The notes: a model not told the origin generated them from the letters alone. A DNA stretch of 64,000 nucleotides from Tolypothrix brevis GSE-NOS-MK-07-07A (GCA_019358985.1 JAHHIJ010000026.1:31242-95241); one strand, 5' to 3'; shown: positions 17,548 to 26,935, counted from the first letter of the stretch. Translations and numbers: made by a program.

Positions 17548-18153
17548 ATGGGTACAGATATTAATCTTTATGCAGAGATTCGTAGAAATGGTAAGTGGGA
17601 GCCTATTCCTGAACCTGCGGCTACAGCATCATGGTCTAAAGGTAAAAAAGTACCTATTGAGTGTACTGAAATTGGGCGATCATATGAATTATTCGCAGAT
17701 CTTGCTGGTGTTTGCCAAAATAATTTGCGGCGAACAATGTACGCCGTGGTAGAGCCAATTGCTGAACCACGGGGTCTACCGGAAGACATGAATGATTTTT
17801 ACAAGAAGTATTTCTTAGAAAACGAATGTGGTTATTGCTTTGGTCATTCCTGGTTAATGCTTCAAGAACTCATTGATTATGATTGGGATAATCAATTTGT
17901 GACACAGTGGGCATATGTAAAGAGTCAATATGCACCTCTATTTCAAGATGGTGGTTTATTCCCAGAGGAATTTCCAGAGGGGCAAAGTCTCTATTTTGTT
18001 CTTCCAAATAGGCGGCAAGAACCGGACACAACCGAAGTATCTTGGATAACAAGCTATCGACAGTACGTGGGTTGTTCAGAATACTTGATTGAAGAACTTC
18101 TTAAGTTGGGTTCTCCTAATGAGATTAGAGTGATTTTTTGGTTTGATGCGTAA
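17548..18153 (+). CDS. Hypothetical protein beginning MGTDINLYAE
   Basis: 201 residues from the ATG at 17548; an upstream TTG at 17506 would add 14 residues but has no support. Soluble, with many aromatic residues, no signal peptide and no membrane segment. The opening MGTDINLYAEIRRNGKWEPI resembles small bacterial and phage hypothetical proteins of the 'MGTDIH' kind; no catalytic motif is seen and no function is assigned. ECGYCFGHSWL and VGCSEYLIEELL carry its cysteines. It lies in an accessory stretch with the Uma2 and BrnA-like genes. Confidence 0.72.
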   Translation: MGTDINLYAEIRRNGKWEPIPEPAATASWSKGKKVPIECTEIGRSYELFADLAGVCQNNLRRTMYAVVEPIAEPRGLPEDMNDFYKKYFLENECGYCFGHSWLMLQELIDYDWDNQFVTQWAYVKSQYAPLFQDGGLFPEEFPEGQSLYFVLPNRRQEPDTTEVSWITSYRQYVGCSEYLIEELLKLGSPNEIRVIFWFDA

Positions 18154-18234
18154 ATGGTCTGTTCCAAAATAGCCTCTGTGCCTGGTATCAAGTAAGGTGC
18201 AACTATAGATTCTTGAATTATGGAGGAACTCCCC

Positions 18235-18438
18235 ATGACACTAGCTGAAGTGTTGCCTGCCGTCCGACGGCTTTCTGCGACAGAAAAACTCAAACTGATT
18301 CGGATTCTGGTAGAAGATTTGGATGTAGCAAAGGACATTTCACCCTTAGAACCCTTCAAAACCTATGACTTGCCGACTCCATATGATAGTTTTGGGGCTG
18401 GTGCAGTTTTGATGGAAGCACTCAAGCGGTTGTTATAA
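18235..18438 (+). CDS. Small conserved protein, antitoxin-like
   Basis: 67 residues from MTLAEVLPAVRRLSATEKLKLIRILVEDLD. GGAGG eight bases before the ATG at 18235 supports this start over the ATG at 18220. A short helical N-terminus followed by an unstructured proline-containing tail is the shape of many cyanobacterial antitoxin-like proteins, but there is no toxin gene beside it. Function is not assigned. Confidence 0.68.
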   Translation: MTLAEVLPAVRRLSATEKLKLIRILVEDLDVAKDISPLEPFKTYDLPTPYDSFGAGAVLMEALKRLL

Positions 18439-18687
18439 AGCGCGATCCTCTCGTAGAAAGTGGAGTAAACGCGATCGCTATTTGTTTTCCACTATTATTG
18501 CTATTCTTGATTTTACTCAACTTTGAACGAATGCGTAGCTTCTATACATACACTACGCTTTTTGTCAAAGGGTAAATTCAAATTAAAAATTGTCAACTAA
18601 CCCAGATAATTCTATTTGATATGGTTTGTATTTTATCAAGCCAGACATCAGCTTAGTTTTAATAACTCAACCCAATCCAAAATCGTT

Positions 18688-20121
18688 ATGACTCAAACAA
18701 ACTCCCAATTCCGTATAGAACGCGATTCCATGGGCGATCGCCAAATTCCTAGTAGCGCATATTACGGCATCCAAACGCTGCGGGCAATGGAAAACTTCCC
18801 CATCAGCGGCATCAAGCCTCTAAATACTTACGTAGATGCTTGCGTAATTATCAAAAAAGCTACCGCTATCGTCAACGGAGAATTAAAATGCATTCCCCCA
18901 GAAATTAGTCAAGCAATTCTACAAGCGGCTGATGAAATACTTGCGGGTAAGTTTCGCGATCAATTTGTGGTAGATATTTATCAAGCGGGAGCCGGTACTT
19001 CTCACCACATGAATGTCAATGAAGTACTGGCAAATCGCGCTTTAGAAATTCAAGGCTATGAAAAAGGCAATTACAAGCAAGTTAGTCCCAACGACCACGT
19101 TAACTACGGACAGTCTACCAATGATGTGATTCCTACGGCAATTCGCATCGGTGGCTTATTAGCATTATCAAAGACATTGCAGCCAGCTTTAGATAATGCG
19201 ATCGCATCCCTCGAAGAAAAAGCCGACGAATTTCAAGATATCGTCAAATCTGGCAGAACTCACCTACAAGACGCTGTACCTGTGCGTTTGGGTGAAAGTT
19301 TCCGTGCTTGGGCACAAATCCTTTCAGAACATCAAAACCGTATTTATACTGCTTCTGGTGATTTAATGGTGCTAGGTTTAGGAGGTAGCGCTGCCGGAAC
19401 AGGTATGAATACTCATCCTGATTATCGCGCTCGTGTGGTGCAAGTTATCTCAGATTTGATTGAGTGTCCCCTAGAACCTGCATCGCACTTAATGGCTGCA
19501 ATGCAGAGTATGGCACCATTTGTGAGTGTTTCCGGTGCTTTACGCAACTTAGCACAGGATTTAGTCAAAATATCCCACGATTTGCGCTTAATGGATTCGG
19601 GTCCAAAAACAGGTTTGAAAGAAATTCAATTGCCTCCAGTGCAACCGGGTTCCTCAATTATGCCAGGAAAATATAACCCGGTGATGGCAGAGATGACCTC
19701 AATGGTGTGTTTTCAGGTGATGGGTTACGACAGTGCGATCGCTCTTGCCGCACAAGCTGGACAGTTAGAATTAAATGTGATGATGCCGTTGATTGCCTAC
19801 AACCTGATTCACAGCATCGAAATTTTAGGAAATACCATCAAAGCACTTACCCAAAGCTGCATTATCGGAATCACCGCCAATAGCGATCGTTGTTTGGCTT
19901 ACGCTGAAGGTAGTTTAGCTTTAGTCACCGCATTAAATCCCCACATTGGCTATTTAAATGCTGCTGCTGTAGCCAAAGAATCTTTAGAAACTAGTAAATC
20001 CCTGCGGCAGATTGTCTTAGAAAAAGGTCTGATGAGCGACTTGGAATTAGCCCAGGTGTTAAATCTAGAACAGATGAGCAGTATCTTACCCCTCACGGCA
20101 CTTGATACCGAAGTAGATTAA
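18688..20121 (+). CDS. aspA: Aspartate ammonia-lyase
   Basis: 477 residues from MTQTNSQFRIERDSMGD. It converts L-aspartate to fumarate and ammonia in the cytoplasm. Fumarase/aspartase superfamily features are AGAGTSHHMNVNEVLANRA, NYGQSTNDVIPTA, GRTHLQDAVPV and the signature GSSIMPGKYNPVM with the flexible catalytic loop. Aspartase is preferred to fumarase by overall similarity in memory (inference). An ORF-extending start 24 codons upstream is unlikely, because the chosen ATG begins at the conserved region. The next gene starts 64 bp downstream on the same strand. Confidence 0.92.
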   Translation: MTQTNSQFRIERDSMGDRQIPSSAYYGIQTLRAMENFPISGIKPLNTYVDACVIIKKATAIVNGELKCIPPEISQAILQAADEILAGKFRDQFVVDIYQAGAGTSHHMNVNEVLANRALEIQGYEKGNYKQVSPNDHVNYGQSTNDVIPTAIRIGGLLALSKTLQPALDNAIASLEEKADEFQDIVKSGRTHLQDAVPVRLGESFRAWAQILSEHQNRIYTASGDLMVLGLGGSAAGTGMNTHPDYRARVVQVISDLIECPLEPASHLMAAMQSMAPFVSVSGALRNLAQDLVKISHDLRLMDSGPKTGLKEIQLPPVQPGSSIMPGKYNPVMAEMTSMVCFQVMGYDSAIALAAQAGQLELNVMMPLIAYNLIHSIEILGNTIKALTQSCIIGITANSDRCLAYAEGSLALVTALNPHIGYLNAAAVAKESLETSKSLRQIVLEKGLMSDLELAQVLNLEQMSSILPLTALDTEVD

Positions 20122-20185
20122 AAAGGAATAAGGTAAGGTAGAAGATTTTTTTCTTCTATCTTTTATCTTCCTTCTTTATCAACCC

Positions 20186-21157
20186 ATGCAGACTCAAAAA
20201 CCATCTGTCAGTTTGATTCGGGCTACTTCCTACGAACAAGAGGCTTTAAGAGAATCTTTAACAACGCTGTTAGAACCTTTAGGTGGAATGCAAGCATTCG
20301 TCAAACCAGGACAACGGGTTTTGCTAAAACCGAATCTACTCACCGGAGCGCGTCCCAGTAAAGAGTGTACCACCCGCGCCGAATTAGTTTATGAAGTTGC
20401 CAAAATGGTAATTGAGGCTGGTGGTCAGCCATTTTTGGGAGATAGTCCTGCTTTTGGTAGTGCGAAGCAAGTAGCGATCGCAAATAATTATCTCCCGATT
20501 ATTGAAGAACTCAAGCTTCCAATTATAGATTTTCATGGGTCGCGTTACGAAACCGTCAACGAAGACTTTAACCATCTGCTGCTATGCAAAGAAGCGATGG
20601 AAGCAGATGTAGTAATTAATTTGCCGAAAGTGAAATCTCACGCTCAGTTGACGTTAACGCTGGGCGTAAAAAACCTCTTTGGTTGCGTTCCCGGCAAAAT
20701 GAAAGCTTGGTGGCACATGGAAGCTGGAAAAGATGCCAACCGATTTGGAGAAATGTTAGTAGAAACGGCTAGGGCAATTAACCCAAATTTAACTATTTTA
20801 GATGGTATCATCGGTCATGAAGGTAATGGTCCCAGCGGTGGTGAACCTCGTCTACTCGGCGTTTTAGCCGCATCTGCAAATGTATTTGCTCTCGATAGGG
20901 CAATGGTGGAAGTTCTCAATGTTTTACCCGAACAAATACCTACCCTTGCTGCGTCAAAGCGACTGGGATTGTGTCCTGAACTTGCGGAAATTGACTTTCC
21001 TCACTTACATCCTGATTTACTAAAAATAGATGATTGGCAACTACCAGATAAATTAATGCCTATCGATTTTGGAATGCCCCGTGTGATTAAATCTACGTTT
21101 AAGCATCTTTATATTCGTTTTATCAAAGAACCGATGAGTGCTTATGGGAAAGGGTAA
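20186..21157 (+). CDS. DUF362 domain protein
   Basis: 323 residues. VLLKPNLLTGARPSKECTTR, GGQPFLGDSPAFGSA, ADVVINLPKVKSHAQLTLTLGVKNLFGCVPG and ILDGIIGHEGNGPSGGEPRL are the core blocks of DUF362 proteins, some of which carry a ferredoxin domain; none is present here. The enzymatic role is not known. It starts 64 bp after aspA and may share its transcript; a good terminator follows at 21272. Confidence 0.85.
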   Translation: MQTQKPSVSLIRATSYEQEALRESLTTLLEPLGGMQAFVKPGQRVLLKPNLLTGARPSKECTTRAELVYEVAKMVIEAGGQPFLGDSPAFGSAKQVAIANNYLPIIEELKLPIIDFHGSRYETVNEDFNHLLLCKEAMEADVVINLPKVKSHAQLTLTLGVKNLFGCVPGKMKAWWHMEAGKDANRFGEMLVETARAINPNLTILDGIIGHEGNGPSGGEPRLLGVLAASANVFALDRAMVEVLNVLPEQIPTLAASKRLGLCPELAEIDFPHLHPDLLKIDDWQLPDKLMPIDFGMPRVIKSTFKHLYIRFIKEPMSAYGKG

Positions 21158-21271
21158 TTCATGGTGGTAAATTTTAACAACCAATAACCAACTATCTACA
21201 AATGCAAACTTCGCTACAACAATCTTGATTATTGGCGGAGTAAGCTGTAATTACCCTCCGATTGCTTAACC

Positions 21272-21301
21272 AAACCGCCCTATTTTAGTGGCGGTTTTTT
21301 T
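21272..21301 (+). terminator. Rho-independent terminator after the DUF362 gene
   Basis: AAACCGCC, loop CTATTTTAGT, GGCGGTTT, then a run of T. A classical terminator for the aspA-DUF362 transcript. Confidence 0.88.
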
Positions 21302-21351
21302 CCTTTATTCGTTATAATACCACATCAGGTTTATTACTTACAATTATATTG

Positions 21352-21516
21352 ACGTAAGTAGACAGGCGTAAATAATTAAAGGTTTGTAGTGTTCGCGTAG
21401 TGTCTCGTAGAGAGGACTTAAGTCTTCATTTGAGGAATAAAGTCCTCACTACGAAATAGTTTCAATATTTTTTATAGTTACTTAATCTACTTTGATTTAT
21501 TCTCGCCTACTTACGT
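21352..21516. mobile_element. MITE-like element, 165 bp
   Basis: Imperfect terminal inverted repeats, ACGTAAGTAGACAGGCG on the left and the complement of ACGTAAGTAGGCG on the right. The interior contains GTTCGCGTAGTGTCTCGTAG and a hairpin AGGACTTAAG...AAAGTCCT. It has no coding capacity. Confidence 0.55.
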
Positions 21517-22242
21517 AAGGTGCGGAACGTCTTGACGATGGTCTGTATTAATCAAAAATATTCTTGTTTAGGTAAAAAAATATTTCTATACCTATATATA
21601 GATTGACAAAATTCAAGTAATATCACTAAGATTATCACCTTCAAATTTTTAAATCTTTTTCTGAGTGCAATCACTGATTAAGAATTTAAAACACTTTTGA
21701 TTTATCTGTATTTATTCGGTGTGAATTGATGATAAGAATTGATTATTGCTCAAATTGTGATCGCTTCTCCAAAAATTATCGCGTAACTACTTATAACTAT
21801 CGAAAACACAGATACCTTATGGGTGATTATTAAGTATAGATACTCGGTATTAAACAACTATTTATAACCGCAAAATGCCCTTTACAAAAGCACTTCCGGA
21901 TGTTTTAATTGTAAAAGATTACTCAAATGTATTTATTTAAGTAATTGAAAATACAAAAATAATTGTAAATTTTAATGCTGTTACCGTCATAGATATGGAA
22001 TCTATCCGTTACACCGTACCATGAAGCATATTGAGATATTAGTCACTAATAATCAAGAACAGCCAAATTGCGGCTTAGTATCAAATATTTTGAGGATGAA
22101 AAAAGAAGTATTATGACAGTTTGAGAAGTGGTTGATATTATTGAATACTAAATAGCTTATAATTTATAAACAGCTAAAATAACAGCAAGACTCTTTAGTT
22201 TAAGAGTTGAGCAACAAGTGAAGTGAAAACCTGCAATCTTCT

Positions 22243-22428
22243 ATGAATTCAAATAGCCCGTCTGCCAATCCCGACACATATTCCCATCGTTTGGCAGACA
22301 TTGTGGGAACAGCGATCGCTATGTTAACTCTAACGTTACCAATCTTAGTCATCGCTAATTATTCTTCAACCAGCGTTCAGAATAATCCGCAACCCATTAC
22401 ATACAACATAAAAACTAGTGAAAATTAA
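22243..22428 (+). CDS. Small single-pass membrane protein
   Basis: 61 residues. The N-terminal half is polar with YSHRLADIVGTAIAMLT leading into a hydrophobic helix (about residues 21-40, AIAMLTLTLPILVIANY), then a polar tail. I believe similar short proteins with SHRLADxVGTAIA occur in other Nostocales (memory, not searched). No Shine-Dalgarno is obvious. Function unknown. Confidence 0.6.
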   Translation: MNSNSPSANPDTYSHRLADIVGTAIAMLTLTLPILVIANYSSTSVQNNPQPITYNIKTSEN

Positions 22429-22740
22429 GCAAATAACAGCAGAATTCACAAAAAAAGAATGCTCTGACAACAGAAAGCAGATTTTGCGCGAACGTTAGCG
22501 TCAGAATTTAATAGCCAATTTTTCATGACTCGGCTTTCCATAAGTCTGAGTAGCCGCAATTAGTTAGGCAAAGACCGCATATTTGGTTCATTTTCATAAG
22601 AAAACCTTACGGGAGTTTGGAAACCCAGTGGCTTTTAGCCCTGGGAGGAAAAACGACACGGTGGGCTAAAGCCCACCGTCTCTCTTGTTGACTAGATTAT
22701 ACTTTCGCTGTAAACTAAATTATATAGCGAGAGTTGTTTT
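22429..22740. other. Noncoding region before the TnpB gene
   Basis: 312 bp with a GCGCGAACGTTAGCG repeat piece at about 22485-22499 and, from about 22581, what is probably the left flank of the TnpB element. Two hairpins are present: CCCAGTGGCTTTTAGCCCTGGG near 22625-22646 and CGGTGGGCTAAAGCCCACCG near 22659-22678. No gene is seen. Confidence 0.65.
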
Positions 22741-24084
22741 ATGTATCTGACGCAAAAGAACCAAATCAGAGAACTGAATAAGTCTGAATTTGTTGCTCTG
22801 CGCGAGTTGTGCCGACTGAGTAAGAACCTGTATAACGTGGGTTTGTACACAGTGCGGCAATACTTCTTTCAGGAGCGTAAACACTTGCGTTACGAATCTG
22901 CCTACCATTTGTGCAAAACCAATGAGAACTACAAATTTCTCAATACAGATATTGCACAGCAAACATTGAAGGTAGTAGACAGAACTTTTAAAAGCTTCCA
23001 CGGATTGATTAGTGCAATTAAAAATGGAAGTTATCAACAAAAAGTGAAACTTCCTAATTACTTGCCAAAAGAAGGATATTTCTTGCTGATAATTCCTAGA
23101 ATTGTTGTTAAGAATGGAAAGTTCAGAGTTCCAATGTCCAATGCTTTTAGAAAGCAGTTTGGTGAAGTTTGGATTCCATTTCCAAAAAGACTTAACATCA
23201 ATCAAATCAAGGAAGTGAGAATTCACCCAAAATACAATGCTAGATATTTTGAGGTTGAATTTATCAGTGAAGTTGATCCTGAACCTATAGAAGTTAAAAG
23301 CAATAGTGCTATTAGTATTGATTTGGGGGTAGACAATCTCGCGGCTTGCGTTGATACCAATGGGGCATCCTTTCTTGTGGATGGTAAACCAATTAAATCT
23401 ATTAACCAGTGGTTCAACAAGCGTAATGCCAAATTGCAATCCATTAAGGACAAGCAAGGAATTAAGGGAATCACTAATCAACAGGTGAAGCTCACGGCAA
23501 AACGCAACAACCAAGTTAGAGATTACCTGAACAAGACAGCACGATTTATCGTGAACCATTGCATCCAGAATGGTATTGCTAACTTGATTGTGGGGTACAA
23601 CCCCGGCATTAAACAAGAAATCAATATTGGTGGACGCAATAACCAAAACTTTGTCCAGATACCTTTTCACAGTTTGCGTTCTAAGTTGAAGGCAATGTGT
23701 GAAAGATATGGGATGAACTATCAAGAACAAGAAGAATCTTACACCTCTAAGGCAAGTGCGATAGATGGTGACGAGATACCTGTTTACAATGCCGACAATC
23801 TCAAGGAATACCAGTTTTCTGGTAAACGAATTAAACGCGGATTGTACAGGACAAAGGATGGACATTTGGTTAATAGTGATTTGAATGGTTCACTGAATAT
23901 CGGTAGAAAAAGTAAGCACGATGGTTTTGCCGGAGTGTCTAGAGGGTCTTTGACTGCCCCAAGAAGGATTAATCTTCTTGAATTAGAAAGGAAAACGCAA
24001 AGCAACACGGCTTTAGCCTGTTGCGTAGCATCCTTTTAGAATCCCCTCGGCTAAAGCCGAGGGGAGGGTCAATATGAACCAAAT
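22581..24084 (+). mobile_element. IS200/IS605-type element with TnpB only
   Basis: tnpB is flanked by imperfect palindromes sharing the core GGCTAAAGCC (left ~22659-22678, right ~24042-24063), as expected for subterminal hairpins of IS200/IS605 elements. No tnpA is present, so the copy would need a helper. The outer limits given are the 10-bp inverted pair ATTTGGTTCA (22581-22590) and TGAACCAAAT (24075-24084), which may be coincidental. A guide-type RNA usually covers the 3' end of tnpB and the right end. Confidence 0.6.
22741..24039 (+). CDS. tnpB: TnpB-family RNA-guided nuclease (IS200/IS605 OrfB)
   Basis: 432 residues, uninterrupted. The RuvC-like domain shows AISIDLGVDNLA (catalytic Asp near 195) and NSDLNGSLNIG (Asp near 380). 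Between them are VGYNPGIKQE and NNQNFVQIPF in place of the usual E-D-L motif. The region where most TnpB proteins have a four-cysteine zinc ribbon reads EESYTSKASAIDGDEIPVYN...FSGKRIKRGLYR, with no cysteine pairs; this is the pattern of one large TnpB subgroup. TnpB proteins cut DNA with an element-encoded RNA and help the element persist. There is no TnpA beside it. The long antisense frame over it is a shadow. Confidence 0.9.
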   Translation: MYLTQKNQIRELNKSEFVALRELCRLSKNLYNVGLYTVRQYFFQERKHLRYESAYHLCKTNENYKFLNTDIAQQTLKVVDRTFKSFHGLISAIKNGSYQQKVKLPNYLPKEGYFLLIIPRIVVKNGKFRVPMSNAFRKQFGEVWIPFPKRLNINQIKEVRIHPKYNARYFEVEFISEVDPEPIEVKSNSAISIDLGVDNLAACVDTNGASFLVDGKPIKSINQWFNKRNAKLQSIKDKQGIKGITNQQVKLTAKRNNQVRDYLNKTARFIVNHCIQNGIANLIVGYNPGIKQEINIGGRNNQNFVQIPFHSLRSKLKAMCERYGMNYQEQEESYTSKASAIDGDEIPVYNADNLKEYQFSGKRIKRGLYRTKDGHLVNSDLNGSLNIGRKSKHDGFAGVSRGSLTAPRRINLLELERKTQSNTALACCVASF

Positions 24085-24104
24085 TTAACCTGATCTAGAA
24101 CCTT

Positions 24105-24137
24105 TAGAGACGTAGCAGTGCTACGTCTCTACATTTT
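24105..24137 (+). repeat. Constant-arm palindrome, core TAGCAGTGCTA
   Basis: TAGAGACGTAGCAGTGCTACGTCTCTA is followed closely by CATTTTTTT. The hairpin plus T-run could stop transcription leaving the TnpB element; it also belongs to the dispersed palindrome family. Confidence 0.85.
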
Positions 24138-24278
24138 TTTAGGAAACGTCTACTGCAAAGATTGTCGATTCGAGAGTGAAAACCGTTTTAACTAAGTATT
24201 TTGAGTCCATATTAGCCTAAAATTCTACACGGGGAGCCGTTTGCGCCCATGATTCACTATTAGCTGAGGATTTTTACT

Positions 24279-24821
24279 GTGGACTTATCCCGTATTCCTG
24301 CCCAACCAAAACCAGGTTTAATCAACGTTCTGATTGAAATTCCTGGGGGGAGCAAAAATAAATACGAATTTGACAAAGACTTACAAGCTTTCGCTTTAGA
24401 CAGGGTACTTTATTCTTCGGTACAATATCCCTATGACTATGGTTTTGTACCCAACACGTTGGCTGATGATGGCGATCCCCTGGATGGTATGGTGATAATT
24501 GACGAGCCAACCTTTCCAGGGTGTGTCATTGCAGCAAGACCGATTGGGATGTTAGAGATGATTGATGGTGGCGATCGCGATGAAAAAATTCTTTGTGTAC
24601 CCGATAAAGATCCACGTTACAAAGATGTTAGATCCATCAAAGACTTACCAGCACACCGATTGGATGAAATTGCCGAATTTTTCCGCAGTTATAAAAATTT
24701 GGAAAAAAAGGTAACAGAAATACGCGGTTGGCTAGATGTTGACCACGTTATGCCTTTAGTAGAAAAGTGCATCAAAGCTGGTAGCGAAAAAGGTCGGGAT
24801 TCGGATTCGGAAACTACCTGA
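24279..24821 (+). CDS. ppa: Inorganic pyrophosphatase
   Basis: 180 residues. Soluble family I enzyme hydrolysing pyrophosphate to drive biosynthesis. [39 protein letters not shown] (with the DxDPxD metal-binding pattern) and [11 protein letters not shown] are diagnostic. The start is GTG (GTGGACTTATCC), matching the usual N-terminus [10 protein letters not shown]. It is monocistronic, 228 bp before panD. Confidence 0.96.
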   Translation: MDLSRIPAQPKPGLINVLIEIPGGSKNKYEFDKDLQAFALDRVLYSSVQYPYDYGFVPNTLADDGDPLDGMVIIDEPTFPGCVIAARPIGMLEMIDGGDRDEKILCVPDKDPRYKDVRSIKDLPAHRLDEIAEFFRSYKNLEKKVTEIRGWLDVDHVMPLVEKCIKAGSEKGRDSDSETT

Positions 24822-25049
24822 ACAAATTTTCAACCATAGTCAAGAAATTAGAAGTCAGAAGTCAGCAATGTGGCAGTCTGAGTAGAGTTTCTTACTGCCA
24901 CAAGCATTTTTACTCTAGGCTCTATACTATGAGCAGGGAGTGCAAGCGATCGCCCTTTTTCATCCCCCAAAGGAGCGTAAGATATTATGCTGACTCCTGA
25001 ATTCTGAATTTTTTCTTGATAGTTCAATTGGCTAGAACCCCTAAAAGTA

Positions 25050-25433
25050 ATGCAACGCACGCTCCTTTTGGCAAAAATTCACAATTGCACCCTGACGGGA
25101 GCGAATATTAATTACGTCGGTAGTATCAGCATCGACCAAATTTTGTTAGAGAAATCTGGCATTTTACCCTACGAGCAAGTGCAAGTAGTGAATGTTGCCA
25201 ATGGTGAGCGTTTCATTACTTATGCGATCCCCGCTCCAGCCAACTCAGGAGTGATTGAATTAAATGGGGCTGCGGCACGTCTAGGCATTATTGGCGATCG
25301 GTTGATTATAATGGCTTACGGGCAGTTCACCACAGAAGAGTTAAAAAGTTACTCTCCTACGGTTGTGATTGTAGATGAAAAAAACCGACTTTCCCAAGTA
25401 CGGCACTACGATGATCTGCTCAGTGAAGTCTAG
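25050..25433 (+). CDS. panD: Aspartate 1-decarboxylase
   Basis: 127 residues. It makes beta-alanine for pantothenate and coenzyme A. The enzyme is synthesised as a proenzyme that cleaves itself between Gly24 and Ser25 to form the pyruvoyl cofactor; [10 protein letters not shown] shows this site. [38 protein letters not shown] and [10 protein letters not shown] are all typical. It is followed after 11 bp by the degenerate MBL-fold gene, so the two are probably cotranscribed. Confidence 0.96.
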   Translation: MQRTLLLAKIHNCTLTGANINYVGSISIDQILLEKSGILPYEQVQVVNVANGERFITYAIPAPANSGVIELNGAAARLGIIGDRLIIMAYGQFTTEELKSYSPTVVIVDEKNRLSQVRHYDDLLSEV

Positions 25434-25444
25434 TTATAAGCAAA

Positions 25445-26344
25445 ATGTCAAATACTGAGTTGTCAGGTTCCCACAACGTCAAACAAACTACTTCGCTCAA
25501 CGATCCCGTTGGGGAATTTAGTGTACAATTCTGGGGTGTGCGGGGTTTAATAGCCACCCCCAGCAGCGATCCCAGCCGCTATGGTGGTAACACTGGTTGC
25601 GTAGAAATGCGCGTAGCTGGAAAACGCTTGATTTTTGATGGTGGTACAGGTTTACGCATCCTGGGAAGAAGTTGGCTAGAACTCCAAAGTCCACTAACAG
25701 CCCATTTATTTTTTACCAACTCTCAATCAAATCGCATCCAAGGTTTTCCTTTTTTTGCCCCAGCATTTGTTTCGGAAAATTGCTTTCATCTTTATGGTAC
25801 AGCTGCCTCAAATGGTGCTTCTATTAAGCAGTCTTTGTGCGATCAGATGCTGCAACCGCACTTTCCTTATCCTTTGCAGGTGATGCAGGCAAACTTGCAG
25901 TTTAACAATTTGGCTTCGGGTAGTAAGGTAATTTTAGACGATCTGACGATTCAAACTGCATTGATCAATCAAAATCAGCGATCGGCAGGATACCGAGTTT
26001 CCTGGAATAATTATAGCGTTGCCTACATGACGGATTTGTATCAAGATGCCGACGAAATCGATCTTGGATGTATTAGAGAGCTAGTTGAAGGGGTAGATTT
26101 GCTAATAGCTAATGCTACATACAATCCGCCAACAGCTCACAATCATGAATCATCTGATTTGCTTTGGAAAACTGCTGTGAATTTGGCTGATCATGCTGGG
26201 GTGAAACAGTTAGTCATCTCACATCATCATCCAGACGCTCATGATGATTTTCTCGACTCTGTGCAAACTGAAGTTAAAAATGCTTTTCCTGAAGTATTAC
26301 TAGCGCGTGAAGGGTTAATTTTATCTGTTGTGGGAGGCAATTAA
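25445..26344 (+). CDS. MBL-fold protein that has lost its metal-binding site
   Basis: 299 residues. The fold is clear: VQFWGVRGLIATP, YGGNTGCVEM, LIFDGGTGLRILG and IQGFPFFAPAF match cyanobacterial metallo-beta-lactamase-fold hydrolases, where the key loop reads THTHWDHIQGFPFF. Here that loop is TNSQSNRIQGFPFF, so all ligands of HxHxDH are gone. Downstream the usual DATY block is NATY and the WGHST histidine block is replaced by NHESSDLLW; only an HHHPDAHDD stretch survives. Catalysis by a two-metal centre is therefore unlikely. The frame is full length with no stop, suggesting a retained non-enzymatic role, perhaps linked to panD, 11 bp upstream. This last point is inference. Confidence 0.85.
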   Translation: MSNTELSGSHNVKQTTSLNDPVGEFSVQFWGVRGLIATPSSDPSRYGGNTGCVEMRVAGKRLIFDGGTGLRILGRSWLELQSPLTAHLFFTNSQSNRIQGFPFFAPAFVSENCFHLYGTAASNGASIKQSLCDQMLQPHFPYPLQVMQANLQFNNLASGSKVILDDLTIQTALINQNQRSAGYRVSWNNYSVAYMTDLYQDADEIDLGCIRELVEGVDLLIANATYNPPTAHNHESSDLLWKTAVNLADHAGVKQLVISHHHPDAHDDFLDSVQTEVKNAFPEVLLAREGLILSVVGGN

Positions 26345-26581
26345 AAAGATGATTAAATCATCCCAGATTAGACTTTCATTTGTCAATTAAGAAAAGATTA
26401 TCATTTTGTAAAGGATGAAAGTCCTTTCTCAAATAATCTATAGCGTTAAATAATACTTTGTAGAAAAATTCATCTTTAGTAAGCTAAAACTCAATAGGCA
26501 TCGACCTAATTTAATTGTGCGTTGCCCGAAACCCTTGATTAGACGTAGCAATGCTACGTCTCTACGTCTTTTATTGATATT

Positions 26582-26774
26582 AGGACTTACGCACTCGTTA
26601 CGAAAAAACAAGACTTTGAGATTGCTTCCTTACGTCGATAGGGACGGAAATTCCTAGTACGGCACGGCGTAAATAAACCACCCATTCTCAATCGCTAAAA
26701 AGCTTACTCCATATTACTTTTGAATGCGTGACTTTTGACTTCCGCCTTGCGGTACTAGTTTGTGCGTAAGTCCT
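26582..26774. mobile_element. MITE, 193 bp
   Basis: Perfect 13-bp terminal inverted repeats: AGGACTTACGCAC on the left and GTGCGTAAGTCCT on the right. No coding capacity. A second element at 53492-53613 begins with the same AGGACTTACGCA. Confidence 0.82.
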
Positions 26775-26820
26775 GGATATATAGCAATCCTAGATCAAAG
26801 AGTGAAAATTTGTGGTATTC

Positions 26821-26853
26821 AGATTCCCGACTTCTTTAAGAAGTCGGGAATCT
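26821..26853. repeat. 33-bp palindrome AGATTCCCGACTTCTT family
   Basis: AGATTCCCGACTTCTT with its reverse complement around one central base. A sister copy (AGATCCCCGACTTCTT) lies at 29271-29303 with compensating changes in both arms. Confidence 0.9.
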
Positions 26854-26906
26854 AACTTTTCACGCTCTTTTGATCGGACTTCTATATCATGTTTGTTAAA
26901 TTAACA

Positions 26907-26935
26907 GTGGAGACGTTCCGGCGGAACGTCTCTAC
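26907..26935. repeat. Constant-arm palindrome, GTTCCGGCGGAAC core
   Basis: GTGGAGACGTTCC, GGC and GGAACGTCTCTAC; intergenic, 36 bp from the cnaT stop. Confidence 0.9.

Larger units (their letters stand above)
21158..22242. other. Long noncoding region between the DUF362 gene and a small membrane protein gene
   Basis: 1.1 kb, AT-rich. It holds the terminator at 21272, a MITE-like element at 21352-21516, and otherwise no convincing gene. A 31-codon frame at 22021-22116 is too short to support. An unannotated RNA could be hidden here, but nothing recognisable is seen. Confidence 0.6.

Noticed and set aside
22021..22116. 31-codon frame starting MKHIEILVTNNQEQ
   Set aside because: It is too short, with no ribosome-binding site or recognisable relative, so it is left as noncoding.
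22720..23865. 381-residue minus-strand open frame
   Set aside because: It is exactly antisense to tnpB, which has clear conserved motifs. The antisense translation shows no domain.
24848..25060. 70-residue minus-strand frame upstream of panD
   Set aside because: It overlaps the panD start, has no family features and lies in repeat-like intergenic sequence (GAAGTCAGAAGTCAG).
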